DNA of 51,345 bases from an uncultured Oscillibacter sp. (GTDB taxonomy: Bacteria > Bacillota_A > Clostridia > Oscillospirales > Oscillospiraceae). Location: assembly GCA_948902155.1 (NCBI GenBank), contig CAQVQZ010000001.1, forward strand, positions 1-51,345. Reading direction: 5' to 3'. Made by a program: the position numbers and the translations under genes. The notes beneath the pieces were generated by a model that worked only from the letters and a program-made list of their open reading frames with translations, searched no databases and was not told the DNA's origin. Below, one piece after another: positions 33,085-40,655 of this stretch. Numbering within the stretch: position 1 is the stretch's first letter; each line of letters begins with the position of its first letter.

Positions 33085-33164
33085 GTCCGGTTTTTCCTCC
33101 GGCAGCCTGCGGACAATTGAAAGGCCGGTTTGGGAGGCCCCCGTCCGCCGCCGCGGGATACGCC

Positions 33165-33638
33165 CTAAAAAAACAGCTCCGCCACGCCGCAGGAGGCGGC
33201 CGTCACCAGCGCCCCGGCGATGACCACGCCCAGGGCAATGGCCGGGAGGGCCGTCCGCATGCGGATGTCCAGCACGTCGGCGACCAGGGCCCCGGTCCAG
33301 GCTCCGGTTCCCGGCAGGGGCACCGCCACCAGCAGCACCAGCCCCGGCAGGCGGTACTTCGTCACGGTCCGCCCCTTCAAATGGGCCCGCCGCTCCAGCC
33401 AGTCCACCTTTTCCCCCAGCCATGGAATCCGCCGCAGCAGGGCGAACACCCGCCGCAGAAGCAGCAGAATAAAGGGCACCGGAACCAGGTTTCCCAGCAG
33501 GGCGGCGCCAAGCACCTCCCACGCCGGAAGGCCCGCGGCAATGCCGAAGGGGATGGCCCCCCGCAGCTCCACCACCGGAACCATGGACATGAAAAACACC
33601 GCCGCCAACGATCCAAAAGCACTTTCGCCAAACATCAC
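33165..33638 (-). CDS. Small multidrug-export-family membrane protein
   Basis: A 157-residue protein with four hydrophobic segments. FFMSMVPVVELRGAIPFGIAAGLP (~15-40), GNLVPVPFILLLL (~49-61) and LVLLVAVPLPGTGAWTGALVA (~100-120) match the small multidrug-export (Sm_multidrug_ex) family, related to DedA-like membrane proteins; substrates are unproven. It is convergent with glmS. The upstream region lies in a 63-bp sequence that is repeated at 35908, so its promoter may have been duplicated. Confidence 0.82.
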   Translation of the reverse strand: MMFGESAFGSLAAVFFMSMVPVVELRGAIPFGIAAGLPAWEVLGAALLGNLVPVPFILLLLRRVFALLRRIPWLGEKVDWLERRAHLKGRTVTKYRLPGLVLLVAVPLPGTGAWTGALVADVLDIRMRTALPAIALGVVIAGALVTAASCGVAELFF

Positions 33639-33736
33639 TTTGCGCCGGGCCGGAGCCCGCCTTTCTCTTTATGATAGGAGCCTTTTGGGGGAAAGCCTCC
33701 CCGGGGAGGCTCCGGAAACGACTCTTTTTACCATAG

Positions 33737-33799
33737 CACAGCCCGGCCCCTTTTGCAAGCCTCCCGTGGCTCCTCCGCCTATCCTTCACAAAATTTTTA
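33737..33799. repeat. 63-bp direct repeat, copy 1
   Basis: Starts CACAGCCCGGCCCC and ends TTCACAAAATTTTTA. It matches 35908-35970 with two differences. The copies bracket the gene at 33892-35745. Confidence 0.85.
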
Positions 33800-33852
33800 T
33801 AAAATCTCCGCCCGGGCCATGGCGGTCCGGTCCGGCCCCAGCCGGAGGCAGG

Positions 33853-33882
33853 GCGGGCAAAGCCCTTTAAGGCCTTGCCCGC
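33853..33882 (-). terminator. Possible terminator hairpin of the propeller-like gene
   Basis: GCGGGCAA (33853-33860) pairs with TTGCCCGC (33875-33882), with inner pairing. No T-run follows on the minus strand. Confidence 0.4.
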
Positions 33883-33891
33883 TCTGTTCCT

Positions 33892-35745
33892 TCACGCAAT
33901 CTTCCTGGACGCCAGCGCGCCTGTGGAAGCATCCAAGGCGTAGAATGTGGGTTTTTCAAACGAGTCGCCGCCATACCAAACCACTTTGCCGTTGTAAAGT
34001 ATAGGCTCACAGCCGGAGCATTTCGCCGTCACGGTTTGAATCTGGCCTATGGGGCTGCCGGAACCGTCTATGAACACATAGGAGAGTTTTTCTTGATCGG
34101 CGTCAATGTAAAACAACCCGTCGTCGGCCGGAGTCTGCACGCCCCACATCAGCAGGAACCGGTTATCGGAAATCTTTACAATTTGGGGCGTCGCGCCATA
34201 TTGGCCTGTTCCGGTATAATTTGTCAATTTTACCGTTTTAAGGGAGCTTTGGCTGAAATCAGTCTTGCTGACGGCATACAGCATAATGTCGCGGGTGGAA
34301 GTGGGGGAAGTCCCCAGATTCCCCGCCGCCAGGTAATGTGTGGAGGATTCTGTAAGCCCGCCCAGAGAGGCGTTGGTTTCATTTTCTCCAATCTTCCCCG
34401 GAAACTTCTGAATCTGAACCGAGTCTTTCGCTTCAAGAATCCCGTCCGTCCGGTTCTGATAGCGGTACAGCACAGCGGCCCGGGGATACGCGTCGCCGTG
34501 GTCCAGGGTGACAATCGTCCCATCCTCTCCGGCAATAATGAACTGGTTAAAGGAGTGCGACACATACCCGCTGCCGCCGACGCCGTAATTCTTGTCCACA
34601 ATTGCCATATCGCTTTGACGAACAACCAGCGTCATATTCGCCTGATGATTCAGCCCGTCGTTTGACTTATACATTTCATGGCAGGTGCGGATATACAGGA
34701 AACCGTTGTGCTCCGCGCAGCGCAGGCTTCCGGCGTCAAAAGGAACGGTTGTATTCGCCCCTTTCAGGCTGGCGCTTCCCAAAAGCTCCCAATCCTTGGA
34801 ATATTTCATGACGCGGATGACTTCCTGGCTGTCGGATTCATAGGGATTTTTTTGCCCATAGATCAGAAAGTTATAATCCGCTCCGGCAAAAAAACCGCCT
34901 TTCATCAGATTTCCTCCCAGGATTTTTTTCGTGGAGAGAAGCTGGAAATTTTGATCGTAAACCTCAATAACTGCATCGGAAGACCCGAAAAACTCTACTC
35001 TGGTAAGAAGACCGTCAGAGCGCGGGTAAAGATAGGACTTTACAGGAGCGCCGTATCTCTTGAAATTCCACAACCCGTTGTTGTCCGTTCCGCTTGCCTC
35101 GGCCCTGGGGTCCGCAGCCACCGGAGATTCCTTCACGCCGGGCGCAGGCGTGCCGGGACTGGGGACAGAGCCGCTTCCCGCGCCCTGCTTGTAAGAATCC
35201 GGGGCCCCATAGGCCGCGTCTGTACCGGGAGTATAAATGTAAATTGTGTCGGTATATAAGGCGTGGTTGTTTTTGAATGTAAAGTAGCACCTGTAAAAGA
35301 CGCCGCTTTTTGAAAACGTGAATTCCGGCACCCCGTCATTTTCTGTAACAAGCACCTCCGAAGAGGTTTGGTAGTTGCGGAGCCAGCCTCCCGCTTCGTA
35401 TTCCATTTTAACGCCCATGCAGTCCCAAAAGCAAGTATTTTTGTCGGCATGGATCACAGTACCGACAGGAACAGCATAAACGTCATATTCATCAGAGTAA
35501 TCATGCGGGGTACGCCAAAATATATCCCCTACGGTATCCCCAAACGAAGGGACATCGTAAAAGTCTTTCAGCTTGAAGGTATACAGAATTGGATTGGACA
35601 GGGTATGGGTATACCCGCCTGAATCGTGTATAACAGTTTCTCCAGCGGCGGCAGAGGGCACGCCGTCGGCGGAGGCCGGAACGGCCAAACCGCACACAAG
35701 CGCCAGGGCCAGCAGGAATGTCAGCAGTCTCTTTTTTCCTTTCAT
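33892..35745 (-). CDS. Secreted repeat protein, possible beta-propeller
   Basis: A 617-residue exported protein. Signal peptide 1-27 (MKGKKRLLTFLLALALVCGL, PASA). An N-terminal beta domain (~28-175) is followed by a Ser/Gly/Pro linker (~180-205). A region of about 400 residues (~215-617) has repeated four-stranded blades, e.g. VIEVYDQNFQLLSTKKIL, VIRVMKYSKDWELLGSASL and MLYAVSKTDFSQSSLKTVKL, typical of a WD/kelch-like propeller without a clear family signature. No anchor was seen. GGAGG precedes the ATG. The gene and its flanks lie between two copies of a 63-bp repeat, and its sequence looks less GC-rich than its neighbours, so it may have been inserted as a unit. Confidence 0.72.
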   Translation of the reverse strand: MKGKKRLLTFLLALALVCGLAVPASADGVPSAAAGETVIHDSGGYTHTLSNPILYTFKLKDFYDVPSFGDTVGDIFWRTPHDYSDEYDVYAVPVGTVIHADKNTCFWDCMGVKMEYEAGGWLRNYQTSSEVLVTENDGVPEFTFSKSGVFYRCYFTFKNNHALYTDTIYIYTPGTDAAYGAPDSYKQGAGSGSVPSPGTPAPGVKESPVAADPRAEASGTDNNGLWNFKRYGAPVKSYLYPRSDGLLTRVEFFGSSDAVIEVYDQNFQLLSTKKILGGNLMKGGFFAGADYNFLIYGQKNPYESDSQEVIRVMKYSKDWELLGSASLKGANTTVPFDAGSLRCAEHNGFLYIRTCHEMYKSNDGLNHQANMTLVVRQSDMAIVDKNYGVGGSGYVSHSFNQFIIAGEDGTIVTLDHGDAYPRAAVLYRYQNRTDGILEAKDSVQIQKFPGKIGENETNASLGGLTESSTHYLAAGNLGTSPTSTRDIMLYAVSKTDFSQSSLKTVKLTNYTGTGQYGATPQIVKISDNRFLLMWGVQTPADDGLFYIDADQEKLSYVFIDGSGSPIGQIQTVTAKCSGCEPILYNGKVVWYGGDSFEKPTFYALDASTGALASRKIA

Positions 35746-35837
35746 TTTTGAACCTCCAATTTACAGCGGAGCGTGAGACACGCGCCGCCTGAATAAACAA
35801 ACCTGGAAGAAAATAAAAATAATACTTTACAGGAAAG

Positions 35838-35866
35838 ATTTTACCACCATGAAATGAGGTTTGCAA
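35838..35866 (-). promoter_or_regulatory. Promoter of the propeller-like gene
   Basis: Minus strand TTGCAA (35866-35861), 17-bp spacer, TAAAAT (35843-35838). The -35 sits in a small dyad (GAGGTTTGCAACCTC). Confidence 0.65.
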
Positions 35867-35907
35867 CCTCCTGATTGCTCTTTCTGACTATTTTTTCCTT
35901 ATATCTT

Positions 35908-35970
35908 CACAGCCCGGCCCCTTTTGCAAGCCTCCCGGGGCCCCTCCGCCTATCCTTCACAAAATTTTTA
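35908..35970. repeat. 63-bp direct repeat, copy 2
   Basis: Copy of 33737-33799 at offset 2171 with two differences. It runs into the TTAA flank of the MITE-like element at 35972. Confidence 0.85.
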
Positions 35971-35971
35971 A

Positions 35972-36131
35972 GGAAGCGCTGATTAAATCCCCACGCGCAT
36001 CTTTACGCCATAAATTTCCCCTGGTCTGCGTCAGAAAACCTTGAAATCCGTCAGGATTCCTGCGGTTTTCCTCCTTGCTAGATGAAAATTTCCGGCACAA
36101 ATCTGCACATGTTGATTTAATCAGCGCTTCC
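35972..36131. mobile_element. MITE-like element, TTAA-flanked, family C
   Basis: A 160-bp non-coding element with perfect 18-bp terminal repeats (GGAAGCGCTGATTAAATC and its complement), flanked by TTAA on both sides (35968-35971, 36132-36135). It shares the GG...CC ends, TTAA target and size class of the element at 10333, but the terminal sequences differ. Confidence 0.75.
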
Positions 36132-36256
36132 TTAAAATATGTTTCTCCCGTTGTACGGCGGCGTGCAACTTCCCGCCCAAGGCCCCCTTTCCTGGAAGGG
36201 CTTCCCCGCCGCAGGGCGGGGCGGTCCCCGTTCAACGCCTGAAAGGAGACCTGTTT

Positions 36257-36532
36257 ATGAACAGCAGCTTGCTTCGCTCCATCCGCCGGGAGGACGTTCC
36301 GCCGGAGTACCGGGACCTGGCGGACGCTTTGGGGATGAAGGCCCTTCTCCGGCTGATCCGCCTTTGGGGCGGCCAGAGCCTGTACATCCCCAAGCCGGAA
36401 TCCCTGGCCCGGGAGGCCCGGGACCGGGAGATCCGCGCCGGATTCGACGGGAAAAACGCCCGGGCCCTGGCGGCCCGGTTCGGCCTCAGCCAGCGGCAGG
36501 TGCGGAAGATCATCAACGGGAGGAGGAGCTGA
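36257..36532 (+). CDS. Mor-like transcription activator
   Basis: A 91-residue protein resembling the Mor/C family of phage Mu middle/late activators. An N-terminal dimerisation part (~15-55: LADALGMKALLRLIRLWGGQ, then LYIPKPESLAREARD) leads to a C-terminal helix-turn-helix (~62-88: RALAARFGLSQRQVRKII). GAAAGGAG lies 9 bp upstream of the ATG. Firmicute plasmids and integrative elements often carry such stand-alone Mor proteins. It lies just before rep and next to a parS-like site, so control of replication or transfer genes is plausible but unproven. Confidence 0.8.
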   Translation: MNSSLLRSIRREDVPPEYRDLADALGMKALLRLIRLWGGQSLYIPKPESLAREARDREIRAGFDGKNARALAARFGLSQRQVRKIINGRRS

Positions 36533-36535
36533 CCG

Positions 36536-36549
36536 GCCTCACGTGAGGC
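36536..36549. repeat. parS-like palindrome 2
   Basis: GCCTCACGTGAGGC, a perfect 14-bp palindrome with a CACGTG core as in bacterial parS, just after the Mor-like gene and upstream of rep. Confidence 0.65.
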
Positions 36550-36618
36550 TTGTCCGAGCGCCTGCGCCTTTCACAGCCCGCCCAAAAACTTTTCCTTTCC
36601 TTTTTCCCCCTTTTATGC

Positions 36619-36624
36619 TATACT
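36619..36624 (+). promoter_or_regulatory. Candidate extended -10 element of rep
   Basis: TGCTATACT (36616-36624) is an extended -10 about 55 bp before the rep start. No good -35 is seen. Confidence 0.35.
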
Positions 36625-36678
36625 TTTCGATTGATACCATCCGTTTCAAAAACCGCCGCCCGGCAAAGGAGGCCCGCC

Positions 36679-37944
36679 ATGACCCAATCCCCGGAATCCC
36701 TGGACGCGCTGAAGGACGCGCCCCTGCGCTTCCTCGAAAGCGACCAGTTCCAGGAGATGCTTGAAACCTACCGCCGCCTCAAGCCCTTACAGGCCGAAAA
36801 GCCCGCCGCCTTCAAGCGCCAGCTGGCCCAATACGACTTTCAGCAGATTTTCCCACTGCTGGACGGCTTCTTTGACACCCACGGGGGGCCGGACCGCTTG
36901 GCGGAGGCCGCCGCCGGAGGGGACCCGGACGCGGAGGCCCTGGCGGCGGCGCTGCTGGAGGTCTTCGAGGAGAACCTGACCGCCAAGGCCACGGAATACG
37001 ACGTGCTGGGCAACAGCCCCGCCACCTACTTCATCTGCGGCGTGTGGGCCAACATGAAGCGGGGCCGGGAGTTCCACCCCGCCTCTAACGGCATCACCGT
37101 CACCTACTCGGAGCCCGACGCCTACGGCAACCAGAACATCCGCTACCGCAACAAGGACTACGAGATGACGCTGATTTTCGAGGCGGTGCAGGAGTACACC
37201 CGGAACCTGAGCTGGACGGCCCACCGGCTTTTGATCTACACCCTGATGCAGGGCAACAGCCAGAACTGGCGGAACAACTCCGCCGTGTTCAACATCAAGG
37301 AATACATGGACTGGGCGGGGCTCAAGTCCCGGGACGCGGCCTACCGCCAGCTCAAGAAGGACGTGCAGTCCATCACGGGCATGAAGCTGACGGCGGAGTC
37401 CTTCAAAAAATACTTCGAGTCCTTTTACATCACCCACCTGGCCACGGAGGCCAGCATCAAAAAATACACCGGAGAGGTGCGCATCGCCTTCGCCGAGAAC
37501 GTGCGGCACTTCCTGACCCAGTACTACCAGCTGATTCCCGACTGGATGGGGCACTTAGGGGAAAACGCCTACCGCATGGCCTTCTACCTGTTCTACCGGG
37601 CCCGGAAGGCCCCTCTGGCGGAGGACGGCGCTTTCCGGGTCCGGGTGGAGGACATTATCCGCTACATCGGCCTTCCCACAAAAGAGGAGGTCAAAAACCG
37701 CAACTACGACGAGGCCATCCTCCGCCCCTTCCGCAAGGCCATGGAGGAGATCGCCGCCGTCTCCGGGGACTCCCTGCGGCTGGAGCTGGACTACGACAAC
37801 ATCAACACCTTCCTGGCCGCCCGGATGACCGTCCGGGTGGACGAGGCCGTCAGCGGCTACGTCAAAAAGCTGGACAAGCCCCCCAAGCAGTTAGAGGCAA
37901 AGAGCAGAAAAGGGCGGAAAAAGCCGGAGCTCCCGGAGGAATAA
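36679..37944 (+). CDS. Plasmid-type replication initiator (Rep), winged-helix
   Basis: A 421-residue protein, start at 36679 after AAAGGAGG; an upstream in-frame start at 36550 lacks a site. The N-terminal ~130 residues are helical and variable. Residues ~150-390 have the layout of Rep_3-like initiators: two winged-helix halves, the first around LSWTAHRLLIYTLMQGNSQN and FNIKEYMDWAGLKSRDAAYRQLKKDVQSI, the second around ENAYRMAFYLFYRAR and VRVEDIIRYIGLPTKEEV. The tail is basic (KSRKGRKKPE). It probably binds the 17-bp iterons clustered at 30.1-30.8 and 38.0-38.25 kb. The family call rests on pattern and context, not on a search. Confidence 0.72.
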   Translation: MTQSPESLDALKDAPLRFLESDQFQEMLETYRRLKPLQAEKPAAFKRQLAQYDFQQIFPLLDGFFDTHGGPDRLAEAAAGGDPDAEALAAALLEVFEENLTAKATEYDVLGNSPATYFICGVWANMKRGREFHPASNGITVTYSEPDAYGNQNIRYRNKDYEMTLIFEAVQEYTRNLSWTAHRLLIYTLMQGNSQNWRNNSAVFNIKEYMDWAGLKSRDAAYRQLKKDVQSITGMKLTAESFKKYFESFYITHLATEASIKKYTGEVRIAFAENVRHFLTQYYQLIPDWMGHLGENAYRMAFYLFYRARKAPLAEDGAFRVRVEDIIRYIGLPTKEEVKNRNYDEAILRPFRKAMEEIAAVSGDSLRLELDYDNINTFLAARMTVRVDEAVSGYVKKLDKPPKQLEAKSRKGRKKPELPEE

Positions 37945-37980
37945 TCCCCTGATCGCAGCTCGAGAGCCCAAGCCGAACGC

Positions 37981-37997
37981 GCACGAAGCCGCGGCGG
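37981..37997 (-). repeat. Reverse-oriented iteron downstream of rep
   Basis: GCACGAAGCCGCGGCGG, a reverse complement of the iteron type with an intact GCACGAA end. Confidence 0.5.
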
Positions 37998-38033
37998 ACT
38001 TCCCCGAAACCCGGCCGGGCGGAAACAAACGCC

Positions 38034-38146
38034 TGTGGAAAGAAAAGAGCCCGTTTTCCACAACGGGGCCGCACTCCTCCCCAAACCGGCCCCGCCAGGG
38101 GCCAAAACGCCGCCCTCCGTGGAAAACCCCCGGCCAACCTTCCACA
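38034..38146. promoter_or_regulatory. Cluster of DnaA-box-like sequences
   Basis: TGTGGAAAG (38034-38042), TTTTCCACA (38054-38062), CGTGGAAAA (38119-38127) and CCTTCCACA (38138-38146) are each within one or two changes of TTATCCACA or its complement, in both orientations. Confidence 0.5.
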
Positions 38147-38171
38147 ACCGGCCATTTTCCGCCGTCCGGTT

Positions 38172-38252
38172 CCGACTTGAAACCGTGCGGAACCCTACCC
38201 GCTTTCGTGCTGAGACGACTTCACCCCGTGCGTTTCCGACCCAAACCCGTGC
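38172..38252 (+). repeat. Second iteron cluster, four copies at 21-22 bp spacing
   Basis: 17-mers starting at 38172, 38194, 38215 and 38236, e.g. CCGACTTGAAACCGTGC and CCGACCCAAACCCGTGC. Spacings are 22, 21 and 21 bp, two helical turns. They keep the CCGAC and CGTGC ends of the first array but differ in the middle. Confidence 0.75.
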
Positions 38253-38383
38253 CGGAGGACAAAAAGGCCCCCGGCAGTTTTCCCGGTTTTTCCAATTTTT
38301 AAACCGCCGAAAAGAAAGTTTTTACCGGAATTTCCCGGATTTCTCCCACCTTTTCCCCGCCTGTCAAAATCCGTTCCCCGCTC

Positions 38384-38412
38384 CTTATAGATATATTAAG
38401 ATATCTTACAAA
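38384..38412. promoter_or_regulatory. AT-rich stretch, possible origin unwinding element
   Basis: A run of about 29 bp, almost only A and T (TTATAGATATATTAAGATAT onward), in an otherwise GC-rich region, 130 bp beyond the iterons and just before the primase-helicase gene. Together with the DnaA-like boxes and iterons it forms an oriV-like layout. Confidence 0.55.
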
Positions 38413-38459
38413 GCGGCGGCTCCTTCGTCCGCCCCCGCTTCTTGAAAGGAGGCCCCGCC

Positions 38460-40274
38460 GTGGCCGACACCTTCTACACGCTCCGCCCCCGCCTGACGGA
38501 CTACCTCCGGGAGCAGGGTATCAATCCCGCCAAGCGCTTTCGCTGCCTGAACCCGGAGCACCTGGACCGCAACCCCTCCATGGGCTACGATCCCCGCCGA
38601 CACAAGGTCCACTGCTTCGCCTGCGGGGCGGACTACGACCTCTTTGACCTGCTGGCCATGGACAAAGGCCTCTCCTCCCCCCGGGAGGCCCTGGAGGAGG
38701 CCAGCCGCCGCTACGGCACGGGAACCGTGGAGCCGGGGGGCCGGAAGCGCCGGGCCCCGGCAAGCAGCTTTCCCGGAAAGTCCGCCCCTCCGCCGGACCC
38801 CTCCTACCTGGAGGCCTGCGCCGCCCGGGCGGGGGAAACCGGATACTTTGCCCAGCGGGGCTTGTCCCCGGAGACGGTGGAGCACTTCGGCCTGGGCTAC
38901 GACCCGGCCCTGCGCTGCGTGGTCCTGCCCTGCCAGGGGGGGCGGGCCGTCCGGCGGAGCGTGGACGAAAAGCGCTATCTCAACGAAAAAGGCGCGCCCT
39001 CGCCCCTGTTCCGGCCGGAGCTTTTGGGGGAAGACCGCCCGGTGTTTCTCACCGAGGGAACCTTCGACGCCCTCAGCGCCGAGGAGCTGGGCTTTCCCGC
39101 CGCGGCGCTGAACGGAGCGGGCAATAAGGAAAAAGCCGCCGCCGTCCTCCGGGAGCGGGCCCGGCCCGGCCCGGTGCTGGTGCTGCCGGACGAGGACGAG
39201 GCCGGGGACGGCTGGGCCTCGGCGCTTCTTTCGGAGTTTCCGTGGCTGGAGCGCTGCCCCCCCCTTCCCCGGGGGAAGGACCTGAACGAGTTCCTGCTGG
39301 CGGACCGGACCGCCGCCGCCGCCTATCTTGCAGACTGCGTGGAGCGCTGGGAGGCGGCCCACCCGCCCTATGAGAGCCTTTCCGCCGCCGGGCGCATGCC
39401 CGCCCTGCTGGAGCATATCCGCACCGCGCCGCCCCCCCGGCCCACGGGCTTTCCCGCCCTGGACGCCGCGTTGGACGGGGGGCTGTACGAGGGGCTGTAT
39501 GTTTTGGGGGCGGTCAGCTCCCTGGGCAAGACGGCCTTCTGCATGCAGGCGGCGGACCAGCTGGCCGCCGCCGGAACGGACGTGCTGGTCTTTACATTGG
39601 AGATGAGCGCCTTTGAGCTGATGGCCCGCTCCATCTCCCGCATCACCTTCGAGACCGATACCAGCCGGGGCCGGACCTTGTCGAAAACGGTCCGGGGGGT
39701 GCTGGACCCCCGGCGGAGGCGGAAGGCCTCCCCGGAGGAGGCCGCCCACCTGGAGGCGGCCCAGGCCCGGTACGCCGCCCTGGCGGAGCGGATTTGGATT
39801 CTGGAGGGGGACCACGCCACGGGGCTGGAGGATATCCGCCGGGGCGTGGAGCGGCACATTGCCGAGACGGGGAGCAAGCCCGTGGTCCTGGTGGATTACC
39901 TCCAGATCATCGCGCCCAGCGACGTGCACTTTTCCGACAAGCAGAACCTGGACCGGGCGGTGTGCGGCCTGAAAAAGCTCTCCCGGGCCCACGGGCTGAC
40001 GGTGCTGGCGGTGTCCTCCTTCAACCGGGAGAACTACAACGCCTCCGCCACCATGGCGGCGTTCAAGGAGTCCGGGGGCATCGACTACTCCGCCGACGTG
40101 CTGCTGGGCCTCCAGGCCCGGGGGGCGGGAGGCCGGGATTTCAGCCTGGAGGAGGAGAAGAAGAAGGACCCCCGGGAGCTGGAGCTGAAAATTTTGAAAA
40201 ACCGCTCCGCCGCCCTGGGCAGCCCGGTGCCCCTGCGGTACTATCCCGCCTTCTCCTGCTTTGAGGAGGGGTGA
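38460..40274 (+). CDS. Primase-helicase: CHC2 zinc finger, Toprim and DnaB-like domains
   Basis: A 604-residue replication protein. The zinc-binding CHC2 domain (~1-65) has CLNPEHLDRNPSMGY and HCFACGADYDLFDL. The Toprim region (~190-260) has VFLTEGTFDALSAEELG and VLVLPDEDEAGDGW. A RecA/DnaB-like ATPase follows (~310-600): Walker A GAVSSLGKTAF (~350), Walker B VVLVDYLQIIAP (~480) and a SSFNRENYNAS arginine-finger-like segment (~520). The GTG at 38460 is chosen because AAAGGAGG lies 7 bp upstream; a TTG at 38442 overlaps that site. Such fusions serve phages and plasmids. Here it adjoins an origin-like region and rep. Confidence 0.88.
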   Translation: MADTFYTLRPRLTDYLREQGINPAKRFRCLNPEHLDRNPSMGYDPRRHKVHCFACGADYDLFDLLAMDKGLSSPREALEEASRRYGTGTVEPGGRKRRAPASSFPGKSAPPPDPSYLEACAARAGETGYFAQRGLSPETVEHFGLGYDPALRCVVLPCQGGRAVRRSVDEKRYLNEKGAPSPLFRPELLGEDRPVFLTEGTFDALSAEELGFPAAALNGAGNKEKAAAVLRERARPGPVLVLPDEDEAGDGWASALLSEFPWLERCPPLPRGKDLNEFLLADRTAAAAYLADCVERWEAAHPPYESLSAAGRMPALLEHIRTAPPPRPTGFPALDAALDGGLYEGLYVLGAVSSLGKTAFCMQAADQLAAAGTDVLVFTLEMSAFELMARSISRITFETDTSRGRTLSKTVRGVLDPRRRRKASPEEAAHLEAAQARYAALAERIWILEGDHATGLEDIRRGVERHIAETGSKPVVLVDYLQIIAPSDVHFSDKQNLDRAVCGLKKLSRAHGLTVLAVSSFNRENYNASATMAAFKESGGIDYSADVLLGLQARGAGGRDFSLEEEKKKDPRELELKILKNRSAALGSPVPLRYYPAFSCFEEG

Positions 40275-40303
40275 GGGCCCTCCCGGCCTCCGGGGCCGGA
40301 CAG

Positions 40304-40317
40304 GCCTCACGTGAGGC
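40304..40317. repeat. parS-like palindrome 3
   Basis: GCCTCACGTGAGGC, identical to copy 2, 30 bp after the primase-helicase stop. Confidence 0.65.
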
Positions 40318-40370
40318 GGAAGTTTCCGGTTCCGGCAGGGTCTGGACAAAAAAACCGAAAATCCCTGCTT

Positions 40371-40388
40371 TGTTACAGTTCTGTTACA
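40371..40388. promoter_or_regulatory. Direct repeat TGTTACA upstream of the S-layer promoter
   Basis: TGTTACA-gttc-TGTTACA: two half sites 11 bp apart (one helical turn), 15 bp before the -35. A likely activator or repressor site. Confidence 0.45.
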
Positions 40389-40403
40389 CTCCCCGCAACC
40401 CCC

Positions 40404-40432
40404 TTGCAATCCCCGAAAAGGTCTGCTATGAT
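40404..40432 (+). promoter_or_regulatory. Promoter of the major S-layer protein gene
   Basis: TTGCAA (40404-40409), 17-bp spacer, TATGAT (40427-40432) with an extended -10 TG. The predicted leader is about 215 nt long, as often seen for very stable S-layer mRNAs; no named riboswitch was recognised in it. Confidence 0.8.
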
Positions 40433-40655
40433 ACGCACATGGAACAGCCCTGCCCTGCCGGAAGCGCCGGTACAGATACCGGAATTGGCTAGCCGCGGTA
40501 TGTATGCCGGGGCGGCCGGGAAAGGCAACCGCTGTTTCAAAATTTCAAAATGCCGGAAACCGGAACCCCGGCCGCGGACGGAGAGGAAGCGCAGCCTCCC
40601 GGAGGCGGAAGGGCGGACGGGTCCGGCAGAATCAAAAAGGAGGAAACAACCACCT

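Noticed and set aside
36550..36678. Upstream start of Rep at 36550
   Set aside because: No ribosome binding site, unusual composition, and it would overlap the likely -10; 36679 has AAAGGAGG.
38406..40409. Long minus-strand ORF opposite the primase-helicase
   Set aside because: Low-complexity Gly/Pro/Gln-rich shadow; the opposite strand has clear zinc-finger, Toprim and Walker motifs.
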